Assembly (NCBI RefSeq): GCF_016765615.1 | Contig: NZ_JAESWA010000010.1 | Location: forward strand, 62,001-126,000 | DNA from: Clostridium paridis | GTDB lineage: Bacteria; Bacillota; Clostridia; Clostridiales; Clostridiaceae | Direction of reading: 5' to 3' | DNA: 64,000 nt | Shown here: positions 1-8,254 of the stretch, piece by piece | Layout of the letters: every line of letters begins with the position of its first letter | Numbering within the stretch: the stretch's first letter is position 1 | Program-made: the position numbers and the translations under genes | Notes under the pieces: model-generated | The model's input: only the letters and a program-made list of their open reading frames with translations | Told to the model about the DNA's origin: nothing | Databases searched by the model: none

Positions 1-120
1 AGTAGAAAAATAAATGAAATATAAACAACATTAGACTCTATTAATATATAAAGTTATGTCACATTTGAATGAAATAAATCATATAATACACTATACCAAA
101 GATTTAGGAGGATTAGTGGG

Positions 121-780
121 ATGTCTGATTTAGAAGAAAAAATAAACAAGGTGGAAATGAGTCTGCCAAAGGGAGAAGTAGTGTTTGTTCTTCCGGAAGA
201 TGTACCTGTAGATTATTCAGAGATTAAAAAGATTGAGAAGCAACAAAAAGGAGCTGATCTTGGTACCTCTAATGGAGTTCCAGCAACAATTTCCTTAGCT
301 TCTGTAAGCGGAGATTTACTTCAAACTTATAGAACAACTGATGAATTCTCTCTATATATCAATTATGTATCTAGAACCATAGTCCTAAAGGCAGGACATT
401 TACTTGCAAGGACCTATGACATGAATTTAAATGTAATAGATACTAAGATTGTATCAAAAGTAGTAGTGCCATTAAAGGATTTTATTGCTGCCAGATTTAA
501 CTTCTTATCCTTACCACCTCAAGACCCAGAAAATGCACCAATGCATGTAAATGAAATATGGGTTGCTGACAAAGCTATTGTTTATAACACAAGAAATGTG
601 GCAGATATCACGTTTTTAGGGAATAAGGGAGTAAGTCTTGTTACTACAGAGGAAACTGCACTTTTTACAGTTTTGTATCAAAATGGCAAGATTACAGCGA
701 AGAATGTCTGTACTTTTATGATTGTTTCTACAGAGCGTTTAACCACTTTCTTATATAACGCAATAGATGCTACTTTATAA
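121..780 (+). CDS. conserved hypothetical protein, 219 aa
   Basis: I do not recognise the family. The protein has no signal peptide or membrane segment. The first 50 residues are charged and probably flexible; the rest alternates short hydrophobic beta-like stretches with polar turns, suggesting a mostly beta-sheet soluble protein. The start has a TAGGAGG site about 10 bases upstream, and a strong terminator follows within 10 bases of the stop. It is therefore a monocistronic unit with the codon use of its neighbours. The reading frame is certainly coding (long, good RBS, terminator); the function is unknown. Confidence 0.8.
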   Translation: MSDLEEKINKVEMSLPKGEVVFVLPEDVPVDYSEIKKIEKQQKGADLGTSNGVPATISLASVSGDLLQTYRTTDEFSLYINYVSRTIVLKAGHLLARTYDMNLNVIDTKIVSKVVVPLKDFIAARFNFLSLPPQDPENAPMHVNEIWVADKAIVYNTRNVADITFLGNKGVSLVTTEETALFTVLYQNGKITAKNVCTFMIVSTERLTTFLYNAIDATL

Positions 781-786
781 TAAATT

Positions 787-820
787 AAAGATACGCCATG
801 ATAATACGGCGTATCTTTGT
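787..820 (+). terminator. intrinsic terminator after the 219-aa gene
   Basis: Perfect 11-bp stem AAAGATACGCC / GGCGTATCTTT (787-797 with 808-818), a 10-base loop, then a short T run. It lies 7 bases after the stop codon. Confidence 0.85.
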
Positions 821-1160
821 CATTCATATTCTTCACTAACTAAACTACTAATGAAATAAGAATAGGCAGATCTGTTAACGCCATCAAAATTATTAGTGAA
901 GAAAGAAGAATGATTTAGGATGAAAAACATGAGAATAACTTATTATAAGTAATAAATTAGTGCTTGTATTTCTTAAATCTTATAAAAATAAAAATCTACG
1001 TTATACCCGTCACGGTGAACCGTATCATAAATAACGGAGAGATTTTTATGTGTTTCTATATACCGCGCAAAATGAAAGCCGTTCAATAAGTGAAAATTGT
1101 ACTTGGGAAATTAGGATAAGATTAATGTACGCTTGTTTGAAGGGACTAAAGAATAATTAT
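821..1160. other. non-coding stretch carrying a dispersed repeat
   Basis: This stretch lies between two terminators. A 68-codon reading frame at 1050-1256 runs through the repeat and the second terminator stem; it has no plausible RBS or family signature, so I do not call it. The only structure is the hairpin repeat at 991-1066. Confidence 0.5.
991..1066 (+). repeat. dispersed hairpin repeat, copy 1
   Basis: Outer stem AAAATCT / AGATTTT (991-997 with 1040-1046), inner stem CGTTAT / ATAACG (999-1004 with 1031-1036) and an apical ACGGT-GA-ACCGT hairpin. Copy 2 at 6142-6217 has the same layout with paired base changes, and similarity runs about 15 bases beyond the stem. Degenerate cores occur at 14151-14173 and 21831-21855. 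Identity is unknown; a small structured RNA or a MITE-like element are both possible. Confidence 0.6.
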
Positions 1161-1209
1161 AAAAATAGCCAGTTAAGGATGAAAGAGTCATTTCTAACTG
1201 GCTATTTTT
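1161..1209. terminator. bidirectional terminator
   Basis: Stem AAAAATAGCCAGTTA / TAACTGGCTATTTTT (1161-1175 with 1195-1209). A runs flank it on one side and T runs on the other, so it works in both directions. It ends the minus-strand dehydrogenase gene that stops at 1253. Confidence 0.8.
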
Positions 1210-1252
1210 GCTTTCAGGGCATGAGGATGCCCTTATTACCTAGTATGGAGGC

Positions 1253-2221
1253 TTAAGGGACAATAACTATCCTTTTTCCATGCTCCTCCATGTTCCAAAC
1301 TTTTTCAATATCTTTAAGGGGATACTTAACAATGTCCATGCTTAATTTACCTTGTTTTATCATATCCCATACAAGGTTGGTACCCTCAACAAGAGCCTCA
1401 GGTGGAGTCTGTGCACCCACCATTCCATAAATCTCAAGGCCTGAAGTTATTAAGCTTTGACCAGGGATTTGTGCGGTCCATCCTGCTAATCCTCCGATGA
1501 GAACGAAACGGGTTCTTTTACTTGGTGCACCGAGTGCAGTTGGAGTAAAGGAGTTTATTATTACTTCTGCCGGATGGCCCCAGAGATAATCAAGTATTAC
1601 ATCGTAGCCGTTTCCTGCTTCTTTTTTTAAGTCTTCCACTACCTTCTCATCTGGTTGGTTAAGGTTAATGAAGGCATCCGCGCCTAACTCCTTCAGCTTT
1701 TCTCCTGAGACCGGATTTCTTCCTGTTCCAATAACCCTTCCTGCTCCAAGATACTTTGCAATCTGTACTGCAAGCATACCTGAAACACTGGTAGCGCCGT
1801 TAATCAGCACAGTTTCACCCGGTTGAAGCTTTGCGACATATCTAAGAGGTCCAAGAGAACTTAATGCTGCAGATGGAATAACTGCTGCCTGCTCTGCAGT
1901 CACACCTTGTGGAATTAGAGTTGCGTAAGCCTTTGGTATCACTACCTTTTCCGCCATAGAACCATATGGAGGCTTTATGCCTCGAAAACTCACAAGCGTC
2001 CCATCTTCTAGAGAACCTATACCACCATGACCAACAACGGCTGGTAAGTTGGGATAGAATTGTTTGCTGGCAAAGTGATCACCTGCTGCAAGGGCTTTAA
2101 GTGCATAATCCAATATTACAGCCTCTACCTTAACTGTAACATCGCCGTCATTTAAAACAGGATCAGGGAAATCTTCGTACCTTGGAATATCTCCTAATTT
2201 GTTAATAACTGCTGCTTTCAT
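1253..2221 (-). CDS. zinc-independent MDR-family dehydrogenase / quinone oxidoreductase
   Basis: A 322-residue medium-chain dehydrogenase/reductase. It has an N-terminal GroES-like domain (about 1-125) and a Rossmann domain opening at about 138 with LINGATSVSGMLAVQIAK. Where zinc alcohol dehydrogenases carry GHE, it has GHG and lacks the zinc cysteines, so it belongs with NADPH:quinone/enone reductases. The start is preceded by GAGGAGG. It is divergent from a TetR gene at 2411 with two palindromic operators between them, so induction by a small electrophile or quinone is likely. The exact substrate cannot be read from the sequence. Confidence 0.85.
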   Translation of the reverse strand: MKAAVINKLGDIPRYEDFPDPVLNDGDVTVKVEAVILDYALKALAAGDHFASKQFYPNLPAVVGHGGIGSLEDGTLVSFRGIKPPYGSMAEKVVIPKAYATLIPQGVTAEQAAVIPSAALSSLGPLRYVAKLQPGETVLINGATSVSGMLAVQIAKYLGAGRVIGTGRNPVSGEKLKELGADAFINLNQPDEKVVEDLKKEAGNGYDVILDYLWGHPAEVIINSFTPTALGAPSKRTRFVLIGGLAGWTAQIPGQSLITSGLEIYGMVGAQTPPEALVEGTNLVWDMIKQGKLSMDIVKYPLKDIEKVWNMEEHGKRIVIVP

Positions 2222-2327
2222 ATTAAACCTCCTCTTTTATTATGAATCCACTTGGATGTTTTAACTCATTTTTAAATCTTCATAATTCTTTCAATTGTGC
2301 TATAATAAAAATATCATAACAATAAAC

Positions 2328-2365
2328 GGAGAGCTCTCCTCTTAATGATAACTGGAGATATCTCC
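2328..2365. promoter_or_regulatory. paired TetR operators
   Basis: Two perfect 12-bp palindromes, GGAGAGCTCTCC (2328-2339) and GGAGATATCTCC (2354-2365), lie 26 bp centre to centre in the divergent region between the dehydrogenase and the TetR gene. Both share GGAGA/TCTCC half-sites, as expected for one dimeric TetR protein controlling both genes. Protein-site pairing is inferred from position. Confidence 0.7.
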
Positions 2366-2410
2366 TCTTGTCAATAGTCATTGAGAAATTTTCTAGCAGG
2401 AGGTGATAGA

Positions 2411-3022
2411 GTGAAAAGTGTAGAAGATATCAAAGTTAAGACTGAACGCCGCGATGCTGCGGAAAATCGTAAGCGAATATTGGAGGCGGCACAAAAACTT
2501 TTTGAGCAATATGGTGCTGAAAAGGTTAGTATGAATCAAATTGCCATTGAAGCACAAGTAGGTCCTGGGACCCTTTATCGCCGCTACAAAAATAAAAGTG
2601 AGCTATGTTTAGATTTGAAAAAAGATAATATTATACAATTCTTTGAGGAAGTTGAGAAATATTTGGTACAACACCATGCCGATCCTCCTGATCAGCGATT
2701 GAAAGAGGTTCTCAGATTATTTATCTGTTTTGGTGAAAAAAATCATCAACTGTTGACAGAAATTGAGGGTGGTGCAATGGGAAGTAGATCTAATGCCATA
2801 ACGCAGACCCCACTATATAGTAAAATGCATAAAATAGTGGTCAAATTATTAAGTGAGATGACTGCAAGTGAACAGAATGAACCTAACAATATATTTAGGG
2901 CGGATATGTTGGTATATGCATTATTAAAAGGTGACTCCTATTTATTCCAAAAGGATGTGCGAGGTTATTCGCCAGAATCATTTTTGGAACAGCTTTGCTT
3001 GACATATTTTCCGGGGAGATAG
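2411..3022 (+). CDS. TetR/AcrR family regulator
   Basis: A 203-residue one-component regulator. The N-terminal helix-turn-helix spans about residues 20-65 (VSMNQIAIEAQVGPGTLYRR is the recognition region), followed by an all-helical ligand domain. I chose the GTG at 2411 because AGGAGGTGA sits just upstream; a longer frame back to a TTG at 2381 has no such site. It is divergent from the dehydrogenase at 1253-2221 and probably represses it and itself through the two palindromes at 2328-2365. The ligand is unknown. Confidence 0.88.
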   Translation: MKSVEDIKVKTERRDAAENRKRILEAAQKLFEQYGAEKVSMNQIAIEAQVGPGTLYRRYKNKSELCLDLKKDNIIQFFEEVEKYLVQHHADPPDQRLKEVLRLFICFGEKNHQLLTEIEGGAMGSRSNAITQTPLYSKMHKIVVKLLSEMTASEQNEPNNIFRADMLVYALLKGDSYLFQKDVRGYSPESFLEQLCLTYFPGR

Positions 3023-3096
3023 CTACAGATTGATCACGAGACGAAGAAATAGGCTGATGTCACAGGGTTTCAAGTAAATATTGAAGTGTGTTTTAT

Positions 3097-3130
3097 ATTC
3101 CCTCGGACTGATAGTTTGAGGGAATTTTGT
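3097..3130 (+). terminator. intrinsic terminator after the TetR gene
   Basis: Stem ATTCCCTC / GAGGGAAT (3097-3104 with 3118-3125) followed by TTTTG, about 75 bases after the stop. Confidence 0.65.
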
Positions 3131-3174
3131 TATAGGGGGTATAACTATTACGCGTAACTAGCGTCAGTCGCTTT

Positions 3175-3294
3175 GGTTGTGTTAATAGATGCCCACAAAA
3201 TGTTATACAAGCTGGTAAGAAGGCATCTGGGAAAAGAAAATATGTACATCCAGATTACAAAAATATTTATTATATTAATTTAAGAAGAGCTTAA
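3175..3294 (+). pseudogene. ferredoxin-like C-terminal fragment
   Basis: An open frame without a start encodes about 39 residues beginning GCVNRCPQ, continuing through a GKKASGKRKY stretch and ending in a stop at 3292-3294. The CxxxCP spacing followed by a GK-rich basic tail resembles the end of EFR1-type flavodoxin-ferredoxin proteins. Nothing upstream continues it, so it is a decayed remnant. The family link is by eye and tentative; the rest of 3131-3431 holds nothing I recognise. Confidence 0.4.
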
Positions 3295-3431
3295 GGCACT
3301 ATTCTTCGTTGGATGGGAGCTTTTTCTCTTTGTTATCAATTTTTAAGTAAACTCCAAGAAATCTAATCTTTAAGGGCAGTATGAGAAATGCTAAGATGCA
3401 GAATCATCTAACAGCCCAAAACAGTTTGCAA

Positions 3432-4049
3432 CTATTTCATGGAAGCAAACATATTAATTCCAGACATTATAAAAGGTAGTATATCCTCAGATAATTCGAG
3501 CTCATTAATGATTTTTCCTTGTCCATACCAGTGGCTAGTAGCACCATATAATGAATTACTAATCATTATGGATAGCAAATCTAACTTTTCTTGCTCAATG
3601 TGTTCAAAGCTAGTTGTATTAGCTATCATAAGAGAAATAAGTTCTTTAAGTTTTAGTTGTATCTCATTATCCATATAAGAAGAAATGGATTTATAAACTC
3701 TTTTGCAGTGATTATGTATATTCTCATGATAGTTGCACAAAGCGATTATTATTGTCTTTAGGGTATCCCTATTTAACTGCATATTAGATTGAAGTTTACT
3801 AGCTACACTTGATGTAAAAGCATCTGAGAGCAAATATTCTAGTAGATTATATTTATCATCAAAATGATCATAAAAGGTTGCTCTATTTACAACAGCCCTT
3901 TCGGATATATCTTTAACAGTTATTGCTTCAAATTTTTTTTCGCTTGCTAATGAAAGAAAAGCTTCTTGTATCAAAATACGAGTTCTTGCAGCTCTTGGAT
4001 CAATTTTTTTAGGTTTAAGTGCCAGTTGCCATTCCTCCCAATTGAACAT
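3432..4049 (-). CDS. TetR/AcrR family regulator
   Basis: A 205-residue TetR protein. The HTH is near residues 35-75 (ITVKDISERAVVNRATFYDHF), with a helical C-terminal domain. The NRATFYDHF recognition helix closely resembles NRSTFYQYF of the TetR encoded at 6427-6978, and the two divergent regions carry related palindromes (ACAACACGTGTTGT and ACAACGCGTTGT). It is divergent from the flavin oxidoreductase at 4263 and probably represses it. The RBS is weak, so the exact start is less certain than for its neighbours. Confidence 0.85.
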   Translation of the reverse strand: MFNWEEWQLALKPKKIDPRAARTRILIQEAFLSLASEKKFEAITVKDISERAVVNRATFYDHFDDKYNLLEYLLSDAFTSSVASKLQSNMQLNRDTLKTIIIALCNYHENIHNHCKRVYKSISSYMDNEIQLKLKELISLMIANTTSFEHIEQEKLDLLSIMISNSLYGATSHWYGQGKIINELELSEDILPFIMSGINMFASMK

Positions 4050-4158
4050 AATTCCATCATTTTTATTTCTTTGTTGGGTTACACAACAGAACTGAGATTT
4101 TGTTGGTTGAATTGTAATTTTAACTATATTATCATCATAACATACAGAAACTATTTCA

Positions 4159-4172
4159 ACAACACGTGTTGT
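4159..4172. promoter_or_regulatory. TetR operator palindrome
   Basis: Perfect 14-bp palindrome ACAACACGTGTTGT in the divergent region between the TetR gene (3432-4049) and the flavin oxidoreductase gene. It shares ACAAC half-sites with the palindrome at 7071-7082. Confidence 0.65.
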
Positions 4173-4262
4173 AAAAGTGGATATAGTATCACTTAAAATT
4201 ATATATATTTCTTACTGTAATCCGCTTTCAATAAATATAAAATTTAGAAAAGGAGTTAGAAT

Positions 4263-5327
4263 ATGATGAAATCTTTATTTGATAAAACTAATATAGGAGA
4301 GATGCAATTAAAAAACAGATTTATTAGATCTGCAACTGGTGATCACTTGGTTAAAGACGGACATCCAACAGAAGAAATGATTATGACATATGAAAATTTA
4401 GCTAATGGAGGGGTAGGAACAATAATAACCGGCAATGCAAAGATAACTGACTATAAAGTTCCATTCTTTGATATGCTCAGTATACAGGATGATTCGTTTA
4501 TTCCTAGGTTAAAGGTTCTTACAGATAAAGTACATGATTTTGGAACTAACATTATACTTCAACTTGTATATTTTGGTTCGTTAATTGGGGCAGAAGATGG
4601 TGAAATTTTAGGACCAAGCCCTGTACCACATCTTTTTTCCAATATCACACCTAAGGAGATGACAAGAGAAGATATTAAATCTATGCAAAAGGCATTTTCT
4701 GCTGCAGCACTAAGGGCTAAGAAAGCTGGTTTTGATGGTATACAGCTGCATGCAGCTCATGGTTTTCTTTTAAGTCAGTTTTTAACTCCATACTATAATC
4801 GTAGAACAGATGAGTATGGCGGAACAATTGAAAATAGAGCAAGAATGCTGATAGAGACTTGCTTGGAAGTAAGAGAAATGGTAGGAGCAGAATATCCAAT
4901 TCTCATAAAAATAAACAGTAGCGATGCTATTGAAGAGGGCATGACCTTTGAAGAATGCAAATATGTTTGCAAAAAATTAGAGGAAGTTGGAATAAATGCA
5001 GTGGAAATAAGCGGAAACTCTAACGCTTTCAAACCAAAACAAGAATCCTACTTTAAGGATTATGCAGCAGAAATTGCAGCTGAGGTTGATATTCCAGTTA
5101 TAGTAGTTGGGGGAAATAGAGAATATTCAGTTATGGACGCTATCTTAAATGAAACATCTATTGAGTATTTCTCCTTCTCAAGACCATTTATCGCAGAAAG
5201 TGATTTTATTAGACGTTGGGAAAAGGGAGATACAGGTAGGGTAAAGTGTGTTTCCTGTAACGGCTGCAATACTCCCGAAAGTATGGGAAGGTGCGTATTA
5301 GCAAGAAAAGATTACAGCATTTTGTAA
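4263..5327 (+). CDS. NADH:flavin oxidoreductase (Old Yellow Enzyme family)
   Basis: A 354-residue FMN-dependent TIM-barrel ene-reductase. It shows the family signature GFDGIQLHAAHGFLLSQFL (residues about 160-178) with NRRTDEYGG just after, and a glycine-rich VIVVGGNRE near 275 for FMN phosphate. The last 40 residues have a Cys cluster (CVSCNGC then C). It lacks the long NAD-binding half of the 2,4-dienoyl-CoA reductases. AAAAGGAG precedes the start; a second ATG follows directly. A DsbA-like gene lies 26 bases downstream, so the two probably share a transcript under the TetR at 3432-4049. Likely role: reduction of activated alkenes. Confidence 0.9.
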   Translation: MMKSLFDKTNIGEMQLKNRFIRSATGDHLVKDGHPTEEMIMTYENLANGGVGTIITGNAKITDYKVPFFDMLSIQDDSFIPRLKVLTDKVHDFGTNIILQLVYFGSLIGAEDGEILGPSPVPHLFSNITPKEMTREDIKSMQKAFSAAALRAKKAGFDGIQLHAAHGFLLSQFLTPYYNRRTDEYGGTIENRARMLIETCLEVREMVGAEYPILIKINSSDAIEEGMTFEECKYVCKKLEEVGINAVEISGNSNAFKPKQESYFKDYAAEIAAEVDIPVIVVGGNREYSVMDAILNETSIEYFSFSRPFIAESDFIRRWEKGDTGRVKCVSCNGCNTPESMGRCVLARKDYSIL

Positions 5328-5353
5328 GATGAGAAAAATAGGAGACGATGATA

Positions 5354-6067
5354 ATGAAAATAACAATAGATATTTGGTCAGATTTTGGATGCCCTTTCTG
5401 CTATATAGGCAAAAAAAGAATTGAACAGGCATTAAACCAGTTTGAAGGGAAAGATAACGTGGAATTTAAGTTTCACAGCTTCCAACTGGACCCAAATGCT
5501 GATGCCAATATTAAGATTGACATTAAGAAATTAGCTGAGGAACGTGGTGTGACAGTTGAGAGACTGAAGGCATCTATGGCACATTTGGTTGAAAAGGCTA
5601 AAGAGGTAGGACTGGATTTGAAATATGATACTATGATTAATGCGAATACCCTCGATGCTCACCGCTTAGTCCATTATGCATCCAAAGATGGAAAAGCAGC
5701 TGAGATGGTGGAGAGTCTGCTAAGGGCTTGCCTATCGGATTCGTTGAATATATCTGATAGAAATGTACTTGTTTCTTTAGCTGGTGAAGTTGGGCTTAAT
5801 AAAACAGAGACAATGGCAATGCTACAATCAGAGGCATACATTGATCAGGTGGTTGCAGACATAGAATTGGGGCAACAGCTGAACATTACAGGAGTGCCAT
5901 TTTTTGTATTCAATAATAAGTATGCTGTCTCTGGTGCTCAATCTGAACATGTATTTTTAAAAGTATTGAACACAATTTTGGAGGAAGACCAAGAAACACT
6001 GAAACTACAAGTCTTAAGTCAATCGAAGAGTGAGGACAACTGTGCAGGAGGCTCGTGCAGCATATAA
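5354..6067 (+). CDS. DsbA/FrnE-like thioredoxin-fold oxidoreductase
   Basis: A 237-residue cytoplasmic protein of the FrnE/2-hydroxychromene-2-carboxylate isomerase branch of the DsbA family. The opening is ITIDIWSDFGCPFCYIGKKR with a CPFC active site at about residues 12-15; the cis-proline segment is ITGVPFFVF near 185. The C-terminus ends CAGGSCSI, an extra Cys pair. There is no signal peptide. The ATG at 5354 is preferred over 5348 because GGAG lies nine bases away. Following an ene-reductase suggests a shared thiol/electrophile stress role; this is inference. Confidence 0.88.
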   Translation: MKITIDIWSDFGCPFCYIGKKRIEQALNQFEGKDNVEFKFHSFQLDPNADANIKIDIKKLAEERGVTVERLKASMAHLVEKAKEVGLDLKYDTMINANTLDAHRLVHYASKDGKAAEMVESLLRACLSDSLNISDRNVLVSLAGEVGLNKTETMAMLQSEAYIDQVVADIELGQQLNITGVPFFVFNNKYAVSGAQSEHVFLKVLNTILEEDQETLKLQVLSQSKSEDNCAGGSCSI

Positions 6068-6141
6068 TTTGAAAATTACTTAATAAGTTGTGCATTATTT
6101 AGGATAAAAATAGAATGCATTTGATATATAGATATTGTTTG

Positions 6142-6217
6142 AAAAACCTTCGTTATACCAGTTACGGTTAACCGTATCATAAGTAAGGGAGGTTTTTAAT
6201 GTATTTCCATATAGAGC
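6142..6217 (+). repeat. dispersed hairpin repeat, copy 2
   Basis: Outer stem AAAAACCT / AGGTTTTT (6142-6149 with 6190-6197). Relative to copy 1 (991-1066) the T-A and A-T pairs of AATCT/AGATT are replaced by C-G pairs on both strands, so pairing is kept while sequence changes. The apical TACGGTTAACCGTA is also self-complementary. Similarity to copy 1 continues past the stem to the TTTCCATATA segment. Confidence 0.6.
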
Positions 6218-6265
6218 TCACGTTGAGAGTGTTGTTTTGATTTCACAGCATTGCTAAGAATATAG

Positions 6266-6310
6266 TAAAGCGGCAAGATCAGCTATATAATTGACTTTGC
6301 CACTTTTTTC
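6266..6310 (+). terminator. hairpin with T run
   Basis: AAAGCGGCAA pairs imperfectly with TTGCCACTTT (6267-6276 with 6297-6306), then T residues. It could end transcripts from 5354-6067 or from the repeat. Confidence 0.5.
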
Positions 6311-6426
6311 GTTGCATGGAAACATCCCGACTGGTAGGAAGTTTTGCTGATTTGGAGTTCAGTAGTAATCGGAAATATATCAACAGTAAAGTTTGTGCAT
6401 TTTAGTAGCTCGCAGGAATATGGTCA

Positions 6427-6978
6427 TCATTTTTTAGAATAGGTTGTTATCCCATTTTTATATAGGTTATCTACTAACTTGCACAATTCTTCTGACGATA
6501 AATCCTTTTCTTGTCGTATCCAAAGGCGAAATAAGGAAAGGGATGTTGATATGTAAAACTCAATCAAGTATGGCGTTAAGGAATTATATTCTGGAAAGTT
6601 TAATCCCAATCCATCAAAGGGAATTTCTTTTTTCAAGCGTTCTAAGAAACGAATACTTCCATAATCGCTCAAAAGGGCTTTGAGAGCTAAGATATGCTCG
6701 CTATTTTCCAAACAATGAAACGCATTTTCGATAGGATGCGTAGATGCTTTCTCATTCGTTAATTCTCTTTTCATGTAGTTCAATAAATCATTTTCAACAA
6801 AGTCTAACAATTCGTAAATATCAGCGAAGTACTGATAAAATGTGCTACGGTTATACCCCGCCTTGTTGGTAATATCCTTAACCGAGATTTTTTCAATGGG
6901 CTTTTGACTATATAATTCACAAAAAACATCTATAAACGTTTGTCTAGTTTTTTCTGTAATTTCGGGTTGTTTTTTCAT
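6427..6978 (-). CDS. TetR/AcrR family regulator
   Basis: A 183-residue TetR protein. It starts MKKQPEITEKTRQTFIDVF, with the HTH at about residues 28-60 (ISVKDITNKAGYNRSTFYQY) and a C-terminal helical domain of the TetR_C type. I chose 6978 because AAGGAGGATAAA sits directly upstream; the frame extends 32 codons further but those residues are hydrophobic junk without an RBS. It is divergent from the ketopantoate-reductase-like gene at 7128, with a perfect palindrome at 7071-7082 between them, so it probably represses both. Confidence 0.87.
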   Translation of the reverse strand: MKKQPEITEKTRQTFIDVFCELYSQKPIEKISVKDITNKAGYNRSTFYQYFADIYELLDFVENDLLNYMKRELTNEKASTHPIENAFHCLENSEHILALKALLSDYGSIRFLERLKKEIPFDGLGLNFPEYNSLTPYLIEFYISTSLSLFRLWIRQEKDLSSEELCKLVDNLYKNGITTYSKK

Positions 6979-7070
6979 TTTATCCTCCTTAGTGGGCAAA
7001 AATATCATCCAACAAATAATAAAAAACTGATGGTTGATAAAGCCATAATAAAGATTTACAATCCTATTAT

Positions 7071-7082
7071 ACAACGCGTTGT
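7071..7082. promoter_or_regulatory. TetR operator palindrome
   Basis: Perfect palindrome ACAACGCGTTGT between the TetR gene and the reductase gene at 7128, close to the start of both transcripts. It shares ACAAC half-sites with 4159-4172. Confidence 0.65.
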
Positions 7083-7127
7083 CTTATAGTCAATAGAGGA
7101 TATTATCAATAAGTAGGAGTGGTTTTT

Positions 7128-8036
7128 ATGTCAGTAAAACAAAATAGAATTTTAATTTTTGGTGCAGGTGTTATAGGGAGCATATACGCAATGAAATTCA
7201 TTGAAGCTGGGCTTGACGTTACTATGTTTGCACGTTCTAATAGATTTAAAACATTGAAAGAAAATGGGCTACAATATAATGAAAAAGGTACGGTTAAATC
7301 TATAAAAGTTAATGTCATTGATAAGCTTGAAAATGATGATGTATATGACTTTATTTTCGTTACAGTCCGTTACGATCAATCCGAATCAGCGTTGTTAGCA
7401 CTGAAAGACAATCAAAGCAAAAATATAGTTACGATGACAAACAGTTCAATTGGATTTTCGACCTGGCAAGATATTGTTGGAGATAGACTGTTACCAGGTT
7501 TTCCTAGTGTTGGCGGACAGATTAAAGATGGAATATTGTATGCTAGAATTCCACCAAAGGGTTTAATAGCTACTATGTTTGGAGAAATAAGTGGTTTAGA
7601 GACAGATCGTGTAAAAAATCTGGCAAAATTATTTAAAGCAGCAAAATTTCCCTATGCAATTAATAAGGATATGAAAGCGTATTTAATAACACATTCAGTA
7701 TCGGACATCGCACTTTTAGGCAGTTTATATTTTGAAAATAGGATAAGTGATGAAAAAACAGCAAGAACCAGAAAGACGGCACAAAAAATAACAAGCACTT
7801 TAAAAGCGTATTTAAGGGCAATACAAAAAGCTGGAGTATCTATTAATCCATCTGCATTTAAAATTGTGCTTAAATTTCCAAATTTGATTCTGGAATTTTT
7901 CTTTATGATGTGGCTACGGACTAAAATGGTGAAGGATATGATGCTACCGGATTATGCGAATAATGCAAACAACGAAGTTGTGAAACTTAATAACGATTTA
8001 TTGAAGTTTTTAAGTCAAAAAGGTATCACACCATAA
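7128..8036 (+). CDS. ketopantoate reductase (PanE/ApbA)-family NAD(P)-binding protein
   Basis: A 302-residue protein with the N-terminal Rossmann signature ILIFGAGVIGSIYA (about residues 8-21) and an arginine at the end of the second strand (FARSNR) typical of NADP-binding ApbA/PanE proteins. The C-terminal helical half is divergent and lacks the usual catalytic Lys/Asn context, so it may act on another 2-oxo acid or on no pantoate substrate at all. TAGGAG precedes the ATG at 7128. It is a single gene, divergent from the TetR gene. Confidence 0.75.
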   Translation: MSVKQNRILIFGAGVIGSIYAMKFIEAGLDVTMFARSNRFKTLKENGLQYNEKGTVKSIKVNVIDKLENDDVYDFIFVTVRYDQSESALLALKDNQSKNIVTMTNSSIGFSTWQDIVGDRLLPGFPSVGGQIKDGILYARIPPKGLIATMFGEISGLETDRVKNLAKLFKAAKFPYAINKDMKAYLITHSVSDIALLGSLYFENRISDEKTARTRKTAQKITSTLKAYLRAIQKAGVSINPSAFKIVLKFPNLILEFFFMMWLRTKMVKDMMLPDYANNANNEVVKLNNDLLKFLSQKGITP

Positions 8037-8189
8037 GAAAGAAAAAATGCAAAGAAAGACAGGAATAATAGATAACATACTTATTTTAAAATTATCAACA
8101 GGTTTCTTAAGATAAGAAATCAGGATGTCTTTTGTTGGCTTTACAACTACAAGATTTGATGTCCAATAAACAATAGCTAAATCATCACT

Positions 8190-8242
8190 TGACCACATAG
8201 TCAATATATGGTACATTACAATTATAAGTGACCATGTGGTCA
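8190..8242. promoter_or_regulatory. paired TetR operators upstream of the hydrolase operon
   Basis: Two near-identical sites, TGACCACATAGTCA (8190-8203) and TGACCATGTGGTCA (8229-8242), share TGACCA-N2-TRGTCA half-sites and lie 39 bp apart. The second abuts the Shine-Dalgarno of the hydrolase gene. Because the TetR gene at 9078 is the second gene of this transcript, autoregulation is likely. Confidence 0.65.
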
Positions 8243-8254
8243 AGGAGGGATAAT

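Larger units (their letters stand above)
6068..6426. other. non-coding stretch with repeat and terminator
   Basis: Contains the second copy of the hairpin repeat (6142-6217) and a terminator-like hairpin (6266-6310). I see no gene; short frames here lack an RBS. Confidence 0.5.

Noticed and set aside
1050-1256. 68-codon ORF
   Set aside because: It begins inside the hairpin repeat, runs through both arms of the terminator at 1161-1209 and has no RBS or recognisable protein pattern.
8010-8243. 77-codon minus-strand ORF between the reductase and hydrolase genes
   Set aside because: It overlaps the reductase end and both TetR operators, has no RBS, and its residues look like translated non-coding sequence.
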